From: Tolypeutes matacus
Taxonomy: Eukaryota > Chordata > Mammalia > Cingulata > Chlamyphoridae
DNA length: 64,000 bases
NCBI GenBank assembly: GCA_026826555.1
Contig: JAKSZT010054307.1
Coordinates: 812,140-876,139 of the forward strand
Reading direction: 5' to 3'
In this document: in pieces, positions 11,406-22,804 of the stretch
Position numbering within the stretch: position 1 is the stretch's first letter
Layout: the number at the start of each line of letters is the position of its first letter
Notes under the pieces: generated by a model
Databases searched by the model: none
Told to the model about the DNA's origin: nothing
Seen by the model: the letters and a program-made list of their open reading frames with translations, nothing else
Made by a program: the position numbers and the translations under genes

Positions 11406-12304
11406 GTAATGCAAATATTCTCGCTGTCCTGATTTTGTGATAATCAGGGTAGGCTAAACATTCGCTATATTAGAAACCACGCATGTGTTCCCAGACCTAG
11501 TTTTTCTCCCTAGGTCTGGTTTTTAGAACGCTGGTGATAAACTAAGCCTGATTTATTGTATGACCATCCTATATGGGAAAAGACTATAACTTTGGATATC
11601 TTTGGTTAACCTTAAGAGCTATAGCAAGGGGACAGATGTGGCTCGGGTGGTTGGGCATCTGTCTCTCATATGGAGGGACCTGGGTTTGATCCCCGGGACC
11701 TCCAGTAAAAATTTAAAAAAAGAAAAATATAGAAGGCGCGTGGACCACCAGGCCCTGTGCATGGGTGCACCACCAGGCCCCACGAGCAACGCAGCAAGAT
11801 GATGATGCAGCAGGAGAGTGACACAAGGAAGAGCCAAGATGAGATGCGCCAAAACACCAGGAACTAAGGTGGCAAAGGCAGTAGGACACGTTTCTTCCAC
11901 ATTGGAGATTCCGAGGATCAAATCCCAGTGAAGACAGGAGGAGAAGGATGAGAAGAGAGGGCAGGAAATGGACACAGAGAGTTGCCCAGTGAATGGACAC
12001 AGAAACAGCAAAAACGGGGGTGGGGGGTAAAAATGGATAAAAGTAAGTAAGTAAATAAATAAATCCTTAAAAAAATGTATAGGGGAGGAAGATATGGATT
12101 ATAGTTAGTAGTAATACTTTGACGATGCTCTTTCAAGATTTATTAACAAATGTTTCATAACAATGCAGGATGTTTGTGGGAGTCCTGTATGATGTTATGC
12201 ATGTTTGTTTTGTAAGTTCACGATGTTTACTGAGCACTTATAGTTTATGTATGTTCTTGTATGAATGATATACTTCAATAAATTGTTTGAAAAAAAAAAG
12301 AAAA
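11406..12304 (+). mobile_element. 5'-truncated L1 tail inserted in the L1M
   Basis: Bracketed by an exact 11-base target-site duplication, aaaacactagg, at 11395-11405 and 12305-12315. The 3' end carries 'caagatttattaacaaatg', 'gttatgcatgtttgttttg' and 'atatacttcaataaattgtt' followed by a poly(A) at 12290-12308. The AATAAA lies close before the A tail, as expected for an L1 transcript end. A DAS SINE is nested in it, so the order of arrival is L1M, then this L1, then the SINE. Confidence 0.75.
11622..12072 (+). mobile_element. DAS-type tRNA-derived SINE, dimeric form
   Basis: The head 'gatgtggctcgggtggttgg' is an RNA polymerase III A-box-like element, and 'gggtttgatcccc' about 45 bases later matches the B box, as in a tRNA-derived SINE. 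A second, degenerate tRNA-like unit follows ('ctaaggtggcaaaggcagta', 'gaggatcaaatcccagtg'). The tail is 'aagtaagtaagtaaataaat' and A-rich. This SINE class is typical of armadillos and their relatives and is the main clue to the host. Open frames on the opposite strand (11619-12011) are artefacts of the element. Confidence 0.85.
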
Positions 12305-12796
12305 AAAACACTAGGTTAAAGTAAAATGCTAAAACATAACAAAACAAACAAACAAAAACCTTCCGTAAAGAAAAAGGGAGAAAAATCAAATACAAAGGGC
12401 TGGAATTCTAATGAAATCAGATGTTTTAACAATTACACTAAGAGTTAAAAAAAAATGTAGCAATGCTTTCAATATTATGAAGGAAAATTATTCCAAGATA
12501 GATTAATACATCCAGCAAACTACTCAAAGCATATGTGGCTATGATAAAGCTATTTTCAAGCATGCAACATTTCAAGAAATTTGCATCCCCATGTTCTCAT
12601 TCTTAGGAAGCTACTGAAAAGTACTCCATCAAAATGAGGGATCCGGGAAATAGGGCAACTAACACAGGAGAGAGACAAAGGGAATCTCAGAATAATGTTT
12701 TAAGAAAGCTCCAGAATTAAAACCATGTAGCAGTCCTAGAGAGTAACCCAATCTACATTGGAGTAGGAAGAAAGAGAACTCCAGATTAGTGGTCTT

Positions 12797-12850
12797 AAGA
12801 TGATAGATATAGATAGATGGATAGATAGATAGACAGACAGACAGAAAGAT
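12797..12850. repeat. Tetranucleotide microsatellite (GATA/ACAG)n
   Basis: Tandem 'gata' units pass into 'gacagacagacag'. It is a simple length-variable repeat inside the L1M relic. Confidence 0.9.
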
Positions 12851-14134
12851 GCGAGACTTCCTGATATATTTGATTATAACTATGGAGAAAGGATATTACA
12901 GCTGTAGTGGAAGGTTCGAGGATGAATTCATTATAGACATTTAGAAAACTAAACAAATAAAAGGGTACAATTACTAAAATGTGAGAAAACAAAAATTGCA
13001 CAAGAAGAGATGTACACTTATAATATGCTGCATGGCTCAGCTGTGAATAATATTTGCATATCATAATAATATATGTTCTTAAAATAGACAGTTTTTACTG
13101 CGATGATGAGAGAAGTATGTGTGTGTGTGCGCTTGTGTTGATGTGAACACAGATGGTATTTTAAGTGAGCCAGGAAGTCAAGAGATTATGTCTAAGTTAG
13201 GAATCAAGTAGTACTAATCTATGCATATAATATAAAATGTAACCACAATGTGATGGCACATTATATACAAAGCAGGTTAAAGAGTTGAAAGTGTTTGTAG
13301 AGAACTAATTTTTAATGTAGCACTATTTTACATTTTGATTCTATATTTGGATTATTTATTAAAAATAAAATTAAATTGCAGCAATTAAAGGTAAATGCTG
13401 GATGAATAGAAATATTCTCGTTAGCATTCTCATCAGAAAAACTGGAACAAATAAAAATTAATCAAATAAAAAAGATTAGAAAATCACAGTAAATGGAAAA
13501 TAGAAAATGAGATGGCAGCAATATCTAACAATTTCTTTATTTGCAATAAATGTGAATGGATTAATCAATTGAAACACATAGGCTCTAAGACTGACACTAC
13601 ACTATTTATAAAACATATATTTAAAAATATGGTACAGAAAGTTTGAAGATAAAGAGATTGAAAAAGGTACCTAGGCAAATGTTAAAAGAAAGTAGATGTA
13701 ATATTATTAATATTAGACAAATATTATTCAAAGTGAAAACCACTAAGGGACTTGTAGTATTGATTAAATAAAATAATTCATCCAAAAGATATTCCACTGA
13801 TAAATGTATAAGTTTCGAACAACATAGCTTCAAAATGCATTATGCATAAACTGATAAAACTAAAGGAAGAAATTGACAAACACTATCATGGTAGGAGATA
13901 TTAACACATCTCTCAGAAACTAATAAAATAACCAATGGATTAAAAGGGTTATAATGATCCTTCTTTTGACCCCAACAAATGCCTCAACAAATTCTGAATC
14001 ACTGATATTAAATAAATCATTTTCATGGACCAAATGCAATAAAATAAGAAATCAAACAAAAAAACAAACAACAAACAAAAAAAAGTAGCCAAGGCCTTCT
14101 CCATTACCTCTCCTAGTAGGTCTGAATTTTACTT

Positions 14135-14385
14135 ACTAAGCAACTTGTATAGCACTTAATGTATGCCAGTCATTATTCCAAGCACTTTAAAATATTTACT
14201 CATTTAATTGTTACAACAACTGTCTGAGATAGGCACTATTATTCCCTCCATTTTACATAAGAGAAAATTGAGGCACAGACAGGTTAAGCAACTTGCCCAG
14301 GGGCACAAAGCCAGTAGATAGCAGAGTGGGACACAAACCTAGGCATCGTGACTCCAGGGTCTGAGTTCTTGACTCCTGTGTTAAG
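14135..14385 (-). repeat. MIR SINE fragment
   Basis: Reverse-complement MIR: 'ttactcatttaattgttaca', 'aggcactattattccctcca', 'ttttacataagagaaaattg', 'aggcacagacaggttaagca', 'acttgcccaggggcacaaag'. Well preserved. Confidence 0.85.
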
Positions 14386-15186
14386 CTTTCTCTTTTAAAA
14401 TAAACATCTATATAAACCACGGGTTAAAGAAGAACTAAAAATGAAAATTTTAAAAATACATAGCACTGAAACATAACAAAAGCACTACATATCAAAACCA
14501 ATGAGGCACATCCAAAGCAGTTCTCAGAAAGAAATTTATAGCTTTATATATTTTATTGAAAACAAAAATGAAAATAAATGAAAGTTTAAATTCATGAAGA
14601 TTGAAAAAGAACCACAAAGTAACTAAAGTAGAAACAAATAATAATAAAATACAAATGAATTGAAATACAAAAGTAAAGAAAACATAAAACAATAGAAATC
14701 TTTTTTTTTTTTTAAACTGGCTCTTTGAAAAAATTAATCTCGAAGCTAAACCTTTGACAAGTATGATTAAGAAAAATCAGTTAGGATAGGATGATATGAG
14801 TACTGATATAGAGGAATAAAAGAATTATAAAAGCATGCCTTGAATTAATTTATACTAGTCTATTTGAAAAAAATATATAAATAGGCAAATTTGAAAGAAA
14901 ATATAATTTACCATATGTAGATCAACAAGAAATAGAAAATTTACTAGAATAATAAACCTAAGAAATGGAAATGGTAGTAAAAATTGCCTACTGTTTCAAA
15001 CAAACAAGCAAACAACAACAAAAAAGATACCAGGCTCAGAGCATAGGAAAGCTATGAAATTTCCCCCAACATGTTTTAAGAGGTTACTAATTGCAAACTC
15101 TTGGTACCAAAAATAGATAAAATAGGAGAAAAGATAGTAACAGGCCAATAATGGATTGATGAAAAAAGAGCAAATTGAATTCAGTA

Positions 15187-15208
15187 GAGTATATATATAT
15201 ATATATAA
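15187..15208. repeat. (TA)n dinucleotide repeat
   Basis: About nine TA units within the L1M ORF2 relic. Confidence 0.9.
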
Positions 15209-15899
15209 ATGTAGGGGTTTCTTTATAAATGTATGAATGAGTCAACATTAGAAAAATCTATTAATGTAATACACTACCATAACCAATTAAGGAAAAAAAA
15301 CACATATCATTATATCAAGGGATATAGAAAATAAACTAGCTAAAGATTTAACAAATCATTTATGATAAATTTACAGACAAACCAGGAGTAGAAGGGAACC
15401 TCCTTAATCTGATAAAAGGGTACCTTCCAAAGATCTACAGCAAGCATCACATTTAATGGTGATTGAAACATGGAAGCATCAAATTAAAATCTGGAAAAAG
15501 GCAAAAATGTCTCTATAACTGCTAGTATTTAATATTGTATTATAGTCCATAGTTAAATGCAATAAGTCAAGAAAAATAAGGGGTATGAAAAATCATCAAT
15601 ATATATTTTCTCACTTTTCAAAAAATATTCCATCCACTTCAGATTTTTTCAGCCTTTTCAGCCTAAACACATCTCATTTCAGACAAATACTCAATAAAAA
15701 TCAGCCATTTTCCAGTTCATAATTTCAATATCAGTATTTCCTTTCCTTTCTCATGGGTTTCAACTTCATCCTATTTCTAATCCCAAAGAGCTACATACTT
15801 AAATAGAGCTACTAGAGAAACTCTGAAGAATGGGCATTGACAAATAAGACCCAACATTAACTGATTACATAAAGATCTTGATAGACCTTTTGCCCAATG

Positions 15900-16202
15900 T
15901 TAAGCCTTCTTTAGCTGCTCCATAGAGGATTTCAAAAGTTCTAATGGGGTTACATACTGGCTGTTTCTAAGCAGTGATAAATATACTGTATATCTATCTC
16001 TTAGCTGTGTAATTCCAGATCTTTTTGGCTCATGAACTTGAATATTTCCAGTTTCTCTTGGGTAAATGCTTGAAGACCTTGACTTGTTGACTTGAACTAA
16101 ATCCTTAGCAACCATTCCATGCTTGTCAGTCTTTCCCAGTTCACTTGACTTGTCAAAGACCACAATAAACTGCCTTACTTTCAGGCATTCATTTCTCAGC
16201 AT
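15900..16202 (-). other. Unidentified 100-codon open frame
   Basis: The reverse strand has an uninterrupted 100-codon frame starting MLRNECLKVRQFIVVFDKSS and ending LKSSMEQLKKA, in a region otherwise rich in stops. The composition is protein-like (charged, with a C-terminal amphipathic stretch), but I recognise no family. No poly(A) tract lies at its 3' side (left, near 15600) to mark it as a retrocopy, and no second exon or promoter is evident. It could be a fragment of an unrecognised retrocopy, a decayed mobile-element gene, or chance. Listed as an observation, not as a gene. Confidence 0.2.
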
Positions 16203-18225
16203 TCTGGTGCTCAGAGAGGGAACTTTTCCTACCTTTGGGGTTTCTAAAAGAAAAGCATAAACTGGTACCAGAACTACAGATTAGGGAAGAGCTCAAATCC
16301 CAGGGGAACCTGGTAGATTTGATATTTGATTCTCTTTCAGCCTTAGGAAAGGCTGACCCATCTTGCACTCACATTATAAAAATCAAACAAGCCTAGGTCT
16401 GGTGACTGACTAAATGGAGGGAAAGAAAAAGAAGGGGGATTCAGGAAGGACCCCAGTGAGGGCCTTCCTTCTGATCTTCCTCAAGGAAAAGGTCCTCAGC
16501 TTTTCCTAGGCAATGCATGATTCCTGAATGCTTGGTAACTGGTGTGCAAAGCCAGAAGAAATGGTATGCAATATAGATGTGGTGTCCCCAGTTTCTGCTA
16601 TATTCCACTTATCTGGCAAGTGACACCTGCTCAGTAAAATCAATAAATGAATGAGTCACAGTTCCTAGATCATTCCAACTGGACAAGGCCTCAGAAATAG
16701 ATCATTTAGCTCTGAGGGGGCAGAGGGCCCAGAATGTGAGTGACTTGCCTATCAAAACTGCACCCTTAAACATGGTTGGGTTCTGCCTCTCCCCACCCCT
16801 GCATTGGTGGTGGTCATGAAGGAAGTTCCTCTTTATCCACAGAGCAAGATCATATCTTGATGCAAAGGTTTTATTCCTGTGGGGAAAGCCCAGATGGTCT
16901 AAATCTCAACTATGTGATTATGTTGGTGAGCCTCTTCTCTAATGAGATCCTTAGACATTTAATGAGATCCTTAGACATCATGGTGTTTGGATCTTGCTAT
17001 TGCTGCCTTGGGAACACATGGTGACTATGAGGAGAGGGACTCAAGAGTCCTGGGGCACAGGAGAATGGTCCTCTCTGGCAGCATGCTATCCAGACTTAAA
17101 GAGGCAGGACTGTGAGGAGGCACTGGAGAGCCCTCTGCTGCTTTATGGCCCTGTTGTTGCTCCTAGTTCTCATCAATTAAGGAAAGGAATAAACTGATAG
17201 ACACTGGTAGGTTCTGCAGTTTTCTTCAGAGGATTCTCTGCGTGTTTTGTCTGCCACAAAAAAAGGGGAGTCCTGAGCATTGCTGCTCGACACACTGGAG
17301 TCTCACTCTCTGAATCCTGAATGAACCTCAGCTTGTCCAGGGAGATGTAAGTCACATTCCACCAGTCAATGAGGCAGGGATTCGTGCTCTGTGGCTGAAT
17401 GTGGCCTCATGACTCTTGCCTCAAGGTATACCACTTTTTCATTTACTTTTGTACCCTGGAAATATTGTCAAGTGGAAAAAATGAATATACAGTTTTGCTG
17501 CAAAACTTAGAGAACAAAAAGAATTATAAATAGAGAAAAAAAAAAAAACACACACAGAAAGAATTATCTGGGCACTAACCATGAACATCTCAAATGCCAA
17601 GCCTTCAAAGGGCTTACTTAGTCAATTTGGTCTCCCACCCTGATGTCATATTAATTGATCTAGGGGAATTGGGGACGTTCAGTCCTTTCACCCACCATCT
17701 TCCATCATATCCCTTGTATGCAAAACGTGGGGGCAAGAAATGGAGCAAGTGACTCTCATATGAACCCAATTTTCACCTTTTATAATGGGAAAATCATTTT
17801 TCCTGACATAGAAGTCCCCTACATTTCCTCCTTTTTCCTTCCACACTCTCAGCCAGATGGTCAGTGAATGGCTGGTTGAAATATCAGTGCTCCATCTGTG
17901 CAGGGAGTTCTGGACACAGGGACTCCTGCAGAATTGCTTCAGACATGGTAGGGAGGGGAGCATGGGAATAGCTGACCATTCCAATCAACATCCACGCCCA
18001 TCCCCGACCCTTGGGATTCTGCCCCTGCTTTCTTCCCAGCTGTCTCATTCTCATGTCTCTAACTGATAGAGAAGCAGCCTCTAAACTTCAAGATGCTATA
18101 CAAGTATTAGCTGGATGAGGACAACCTTCTAACCTGGGAGCCATGCTATATGAAATATAGAAGTTAGAACAATGACCTAAAATATTCATGTTTTGAAATC
18201 TATGCTCCTCTTTATCAACAGTTCC
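16203..18225. other. Gene-free stretch with one small tandem duplication
   Basis: No gene or named repeat. A 20-base word, taatgagatccttagacatt, occurs twice in tandem at 16940-16979 with one mismatch. Open frames of 60-98 codons (16776-17024, 16994-17197, 17688-17984, 17857-18066) overlap on different strands and have no recognisable domains. Confidence 0.4.
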
Positions 18226-18440
18226 TATTTATTGATGGCATACTCTATGCCAGGTCCCCTGCTAAATGCCCTGTAGGAATCTTATTGCATGATCCTCACA
18301 TCATTCTTCTGAGGGGATATTAATATTGTCTCCATTCGACAGATGGAAAAAACAGAGGCCTAAAGAGATGAGGAAACATTTACAAGGTCATACATGAAGC
18401 AAGTGTATCTGGGGATTGAACACAGAAGTGTTTGATTTCA
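18226..18440 (-). repeat. MIR SINE fragment
   Basis: Reverse MIR: 'actctatgccaggtcccctg', 'cattgcatgatcctcaca'-like words, 'gtctccattcgacagatgga' and 'gaggcctaaagagatgagga'. Confidence 0.75.
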
Positions 18441-18696
18441 GACTATCCTCAACCCCGCATATTACAGGATCTAGAATTAGAAGGGGGGTGTGGAAAGTGA
18501 GAATTAGACTTTCCAATCAGCAGGGCTTGGAGAAATCAATGACAACAACCATGGATATGAAAGAGAAGGAGAGAGAAGCATAGAGTGTGTTTGGGTGACC
18601 CTAGCATACAAGAAGAACCCAGACTTATGTGGAGCAGGGATAGGGGGAATAGATGAAGGGAGGGGAAACAGAATTTTAATGGATTGATTTCCTGTT

Positions 18697-18815
18697 ATGT
18701 ATTAATAACTGTGCTAGTCAATTTACATATAGTAATTCATATAATCTCCAAAGCAACCTTATAGAGTAGATACTATTATTCTCTGTATTTTTGTATGAGC
18801 AAATGAAGACAAGTA
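18697..18815 (-). repeat. MIR SINE fragment (diverged)
   Basis: Reverse MIR core: 'taataactgtgctagtcaat', 'attcatataatctccaaagc', 'aaccttatagagtagatact', 'attattctctg'. Confidence 0.6.
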
Positions 18816-19225
18816 AAGTAAGCAAAAATAAAAGCATCCCTCAATTTACATTGGGATTAAAGTTAAAGGTTTCTATAAACAAATATTTTGTTGTTGTTAT
18901 CACTGTTTTCTTATAGTTACTGGTATTTCAAATGATTAAAAAAAGACTTTATTGTGCTTAACTAAAGACTAGAAAATAGAAATAGAAACTACCTTCCACA
19001 CAGGAGGGAAACTCAGGAATTAAAACAGGTGGTATTTGGGGGCCATAGGAAGGGAAGAGGGCTGAAAAGAGAGTTGACTTTGATACTGAATGTCTTGGCT
19101 TCACATAGTGCACTTTCTTCCAGTAAAAAGAGCAGTTTCTCTTCTCACTGCCATATTTCATATGTCAGTTGTTTTTAATTTGAACTGTGAGAGGGGACAA
19201 TATTGTGTATCTGGATTTGCCCTTT

Positions 19226-19264
19226 CATCAGAGCAGGAACTAGAGCTGGAGCTGGAGCTGGAGG
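19226..19264 (+). repeat. (GAGCTG)n hexanucleotide repeat
   Basis: Four near-perfect units 'gagctg' after 'gaactagagctg'. This repeat produces the 90-codon LELELE-like frame at 19090-19362, which is not a gene. It lies about 0.4 kb upstream of the OR10J4-like coding exon. Confidence 0.8.
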
Positions 19265-19640
19265 TAAGAATCTCCTGGCCGAATGCCTTACACAGAGCTC
19301 TGCCCCTGGCTTGGCCCAGGTCCCTGACACTTGATGGGTCATTGCTGATCAAAGCCAGGTAACTTGAGGTGGAGTTCTAGGGCTATAAACACTTATCTAG
19401 TGCCATCTGTGACCTACATCTATTTCTACCCATGATGATTAAGTTTTTCCACTACTTGTTTTACATGATTACTCTCTTTTCCCCCTACTACATCATTTTC
19501 CAATCCCAGGACCCTGAGGACGCTGAGAGGCGACTCTGAGTACTTAGTCAATGTCTGGAGGGTGCCAGAGTCGTTTGGGTCCATGCACATGGCTTATGAT
19601 GACACTAGACCAGCCTACTGTTGTTAGGCTGGATGTTCAA

Positions 19641-19663
19641 CCCTTCCACTCCATCTATTTCAG
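19641..19663 (+). promoter_or_regulatory. Candidate 3' splice site of the OR10J4-like gene
   Basis: A pyrimidine-rich tract ending 'ccatctatttcag' places an AG at 19662-19663, leaving a 16-base untranslated leader before the ATG at 19680. Olfactory receptor genes usually have one or more non-coding 5' exons spliced just before an intronless coding region. The OR10J1-like gene has the same 16-base spacing. The upstream exon and promoter cannot be located from sequence alone. Confidence 0.6.
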
Positions 19664-19679
19664 ACCCAGATTCTCCTCG

Positions 19680-20615
19680 ATGCCAAGACTCAATTTCACT
19701 GTGGTGACAGAATTTACCTTTGAAAGTTTCTCCATTTTTGGGAAGCAGCACCGACTCATCCTCTTTGTGGTCTTTTTGGTCTTGTACCTATTTACCCTGG
19801 TCAGCAATGTGATCATCTTGACGGTGATCCACCTCTACCATCAACTTCACACACCCATGTACTTCTTCCTGAGTGTGCTGTCCATTTCGGAGACCTGTTA
19901 TACTGTGGCCATCATCCCTCGCATGCTGTCTAGTCTCCTCAGCCCCCAGCAAACCATCTCCATTCCACACTGTGCCACACAGCTCTTCTTCTATCTCACT
20001 TTTGGTGTCAATAACTGCTTCCTGCTCACAGCCATGGGGTATGACCGTTATGTGGCCATCTGCAACCCCCTACGGTATTCAGTCATCATGAGCAAAAGGG
20101 CTTGTATACAATTGGTGAGTGGATCCTGGAGCATTGGTCTGAGCACAGCCATCATCCAAGTGTCTTCTGTGTTCAACCTGCCCTTCTGTGGTGCCAATGT
20201 CATCTCCCACTTCTTTTGTGACATCCGGCCCCTGATGAAGCTCGCATGTGCTGACATCACCATCAAGGAGCTTATCACTTTGCTCATCAGTCTGTGTGTT
20301 CTTGTTCTGCCCATGGTCCTGATCTTCATTTCCTATGTCCTGATTGTCACCACCATCCTCAAGATTGCATCAGCTGAGGGCCGGAAAAAGGCCTTTGCCA
20401 CCTGTGCCTCACACCTCACGGTGGTCATTGTCCACTATGGTTGTACCTCCTTTATTTACCTAAAACCCAAATCCCAAAATTCCCTGCAGGACAGACTTAT
20501 CTCTGTGACTTACACTGTCATCACCCCCCTACTGAACCCTGTTGTATACAGTTTGAGGAACAAGGAGGTCAAGGATGCCTTGCTTAGAGCTTTGGGAAGA
20601 AAGCCCCTCTCTTAG
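19680..20615 (+). CDS. OR10J4: Olfactory receptor, OR10J4-like (intact)
   Basis: A 311-residue class II odorant receptor, a seven-helix G-protein-coupled receptor of the olfactory cilium membrane that would signal through the olfactory Gs-type protein. The start MPRLNFT gives the usual short extracellular N terminus with an N-glycosylation site (N5-F-T). Family marks are in order: TM1 with SNVIILTVI, LHTPMYFFLS at the start of TM2, MGYDRYVAICNP at the end of TM3, HFFCDIRPLMKLAC in the second extracellular loop, KAFATCASHLTVV in TM6, and PLLNPVVYSLRNKEVK in TM7. No stop or frameshift occurs and the length is normal. The frame stays open upstream to an ATG at 19551, but that part lies before the predicted splice acceptor and has no receptor homology, so 19680 is preferred. 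It is closest in memory to OR10J4. Odorant ligands are unknown. Subfamily OR10J is secure; the exact ortholog is likely but unproven. Confidence 0.93.
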   Translation: MPRLNFTVVTEFTFESFSIFGKQHRLILFVVFLVLYLFTLVSNVIILTVIHLYHQLHTPMYFFLSVLSISETCYTVAIIPRMLSSLLSPQQTISIPHCATQLFFYLTFGVNNCFLLTAMGYDRYVAICNPLRYSVIMSKRACIQLVSGSWSIGLSTAIIQVSSVFNLPFCGANVISHFFCDIRPLMKLACADITIKELITLLISLCVLVLPMVLIFISYVLIVTTILKIASAEGRKKAFATCASHLTVVIVHYGCTSFIYLKPKSQNSLQDRLISVTYTVITPLLNPVVYSLRNKEVKDALLRALGRKPLS

Positions 20616-20636
20616 ATGTTGGCCAGTGTCAATAAC

Positions 20637-20642
20637 AATAAA
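20637..20642 (+). other. Candidate polyadenylation signal AATAAA
   Basis: An AATAAA hexamer begins 22 bases after the stop codon of the OR10J4-like gene. It is unusually close, which would give a very short 3' untranslated region. Further signals downstream may be used instead. Confidence 0.4.
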
Positions 20643-21289
20643 ATGAAAGAGTTTGGTGAACTTTCACAATGAGAGAACCAGTTAGGTAAGAGATGGTATG
20701 ATAGCACCAAGTACCTGATCTGGGGAGAGTCTAGAAATGAGAGGGATAGACTAAAACAAGGGAGGAAAAGTTTAATGAAAGAGGAAAGATGGTCAGATTT
20801 GCCAATCCTAGTGGATGTATTAACAAAATTGGATGAAAATCAAATCAGATAAAGCATGTCCAGGTGCTGTACTATGTAGCTAAATATTATTCCTGTTACC
20901 CTTGGCACATGGTATTGTAAACCAGCAGGGAGGGTGGGAAGAATATATAGTAATATATCACAGGAATTTGTATAAGCTGAACCGGGCCTTGACATGAAAA
21001 TCAGGGGCACTAAATATGACAGGTGCTCCATTGTTTGCAGAAAACACTTCTAATGCTATATTTTACACTATGATTAAAGAAAATTCACTCCATTCATTAT
21101 TTACTTGGTGCCTAATTCCTAGTACGGACCCTCGATAGCTATCTGCTCTCAAGCTGGTTGAGAAGTTTAAATTTTGAGCAGGTTGAGTGAAAACTTTAAA
21201 AATAGCTTCCTGTATATTTGATAGTAACAAAAGAATGGCTCACATCTTTTATACTTTCCCCTTATCTATGTTGGGTTCTATGTTGCCCT
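20643..21289. other. 3' flank of the OR10J4-like gene, unassigned
   Basis: No gene, repeat or RNA is recognised. Confidence 0.4.
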
Positions 21290-21700
21290 GCTCAGATCCC
21301 CTTTGCTGGGGTGATGCAGCCATCTCCAACTGATACAAGTGTTGGGATGATAATTTCTCTTAGCTGCTCTTTTCTCAAAAGAATTGTCTTTGGCTGAAAG
21401 GAGCGTCCTTGGATGTATAATGCACACCAAGGAACAGACTAGCTAATGACTGACTGGCACAGAAGGTAGAAAAGGCCACCCTCTTGCCTCACTGTGGGAC
21501 CGACTGTAGGGTGCAATTCTAGAATCCTCCATGGGATCAAGCTGAAGTTAGACTACAGGTGAGACTACATTCTTGCTTAGCCTTTTCTCCTGCCCTATCC
21601 TACTTCCCTCACTAAATTTTTCCTGAGAGTACTCCCTCGGTCAATCACTTGCACCCAGATCCCTGTCTCAGGCTCTGCTTCTTAGGACACCAGACTTAAG
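21290..21700 (+). mobile_element. Possible ancient LTR fragment
   Basis: Phrases such as 'ttgctggggtgatgcagcca', 'caccaaggaacagactagct', 'ctgactggcacagaagg' and 'tctcaggctctgcttct' recall an old mammalian ERVL-type LTR. No clear ends or target-site duplication are visible. The name is uncertain. Confidence 0.4.
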
Positions 21701-21744
21701 AGAGGTGGTATCTATATCCATGGAGCAATCCCTCAGGCTTCACT

Positions 21745-21850
21745 TAAGAAAAATGCCTGGTACACAGTAGATGTTCAATAATTATTTATGGAAAGAAGGG
21801 AGGAGGGAAGGGAAGGAGGGAAGGAGGAAGGGAGGGAGGGAGAAAGGCAT
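21745..21850. repeat. L2/MIR tail followed by a GGAA/GGGA-rich simple repeat
   Basis: 'gcctggtacacagtagatgt' and 'tcaataattatttatgg' form a typical L2 or MIR end, directly followed by a purine tract of GGAGGGAAGG units at about 21783-21843. Two overlapping chance frames (21771-21994) arise from this tract. Confidence 0.65.
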
Positions 21851-21954
21851 CATATGGGCACAGTTAAAATACAATCAACATCAGCAGGAACCCTTCTCCT
21901 TTTTTCCCTTTATTATTTTATTACTTTCAGGTGGTTTGACCCTTTTTGTGATAC

Positions 21955-22195
21955 CCTTTATGGTACATTTATGAAATACCAGGCATTATTTTAAGCACTT
22001 TACTCATTTAATCTACACTCTAATTCTTTGAGGTAGGTATTTTACTATCCTTATTTTATAGATGAAACTGAGAACCAAAACAATTAAGTGACTTCCCCAA
22101 GGTCACATAGCATGTGGCAGAATCAGGATTTAAACACAGGTAATGCAGTCCCAGAGTCCGTAGTTGCATTATAAGCTTGTGATGATTATTTTAAC
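21955..22195 (-). repeat. MIR SINE fragment
   Basis: Reverse MIR: 'ccaggcattattttaagcac', 'tttactcatttaatctacac', 'tttgaggtaggtattttact', 'ttccccaaggtcacatagca'. Well preserved. Confidence 0.82.
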
Positions 22196-22209
22196 CAACT
22201 TTCTCCTTT

Positions 22210-22505
22210 ATAATAATTGTTTTGTTAGCCAGAGTTGCTATGACAAATACCATACACTGGTTGGTTTAACAACAGGAATTTATGGTTGCATGGTTTGAGA
22301 TGTTAGAAATCCAAAATCACACTGTCTCCAAGACCATGTTTTCTCCCAGAAGTCTGTAGTTTTCTGGTTCTGACCTGCCATAATCCTTAAGATTCCTTGG
22401 TTTACATTTCTGCCTCCTGTCACACGACAATGTGGGGCACATGACTCAAAACCCAACAATAATTTAAAAGTAAGAGAAGAAGCCCCATAAATTGTGTATT
22501 TACTC
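22210..22505 (-). mobile_element. Partial MaLR/MLT1-like LTR
   Basis: On the + strand it begins 'gttagccagagttgctatga' and continues 'taacaacaggaatttatggt', the reverse complement of a MaLR LTR end (AATAAA-like 'ctgttgtt' tail followed by 'gcaactctggctaac'). The 5' half of the LTR is missing or too diverged. Confidence 0.5.
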
Positions 22506-22652
22506 ATATCTCAAATCCTAATTGAGGATGCCTTTAGATTTTGGAAATTAATCTGGAAATTCAGAAATTGTATGTTGCAATATTGCTCTTATCCTTCAAA
22601 TATTTTGATGCATTTTTCTTTTTTCTCCACTCAGACAGCCCCAAAGAGGAAA

Positions 22653-22684
22653 TGATTAAAAAAAAAAAAAAAAAAAAAAAAAAG
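22653..22684 (+). repeat. Poly(A) run
   Basis: About 30 consecutive A residues. I see no clear retroposed gene directly upstream, so the source of the tail is unknown. Confidence 0.85.
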
Positions 22685-22804
22685 AAGTCTAAATTGGGCC
22701 AAATCACTGGGGAATGATAGGGCTAGGAACCCATCAGTTTACCAGCTTTTGTATCTATCTTCCTTCCTCCACGTACTTCTAAGAATTGAGATAGGAGATA
22801 CTTA

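Larger units (their letters stand above)
11080..15610 (+). mobile_element. Decayed L1M element, ORF1 to mid-ORF2, with nested insertions
   Basis: Sense-strand L1 of an old (L1M/L1ME or HAL1b-like) class. ORF1-side marks lie at about 12440-12780 ('tagcaatgctttcaatatta', 'aggaagctactgaaaagtac', 'acaggagagagacaaaggga'). ORF2-side marks lie at 13500-14040 and 14400-15600 (endonuclease and reverse-transcriptase region, for example 'gacaaaccaggagtagaagg' and 'acatttaatggtgattgaaa'). Every reading frame is closed, so no protein is encoded. Nested inside are a younger L1 tail with a SINE (11406-12304), a tetranucleotide repeat, and a MIR (14135-14385). The end near 15610 is abrupt, within the reverse-transcriptase region. 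Confidence 0.65.

Noticed and set aside
11619..12011. 130-codon minus-strand open frame
   Set aside because: Antisense of a DAS SINE; repeats of this class often give open frames.
12797..12850. CRISPR-like or other regularly spaced array
   Set aside because: It is a plain tetranucleotide microsatellite with no spacers; no such array occurs anywhere in the window.
19090..19362. 90-codon frame with a Leu-Glu repeat
   Set aside because: Produced by the GAGCTG simple repeat; the frame is open on both strands for that reason.
19551..19679. Longer OR10J4-like start at 19551 giving a 354-residue protein
   Set aside because: The added 43 residues have no receptor homology and lie before a strong splice acceptor. 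The start at 19680 gives the normal receptor length and N-terminal glycosylation motif.
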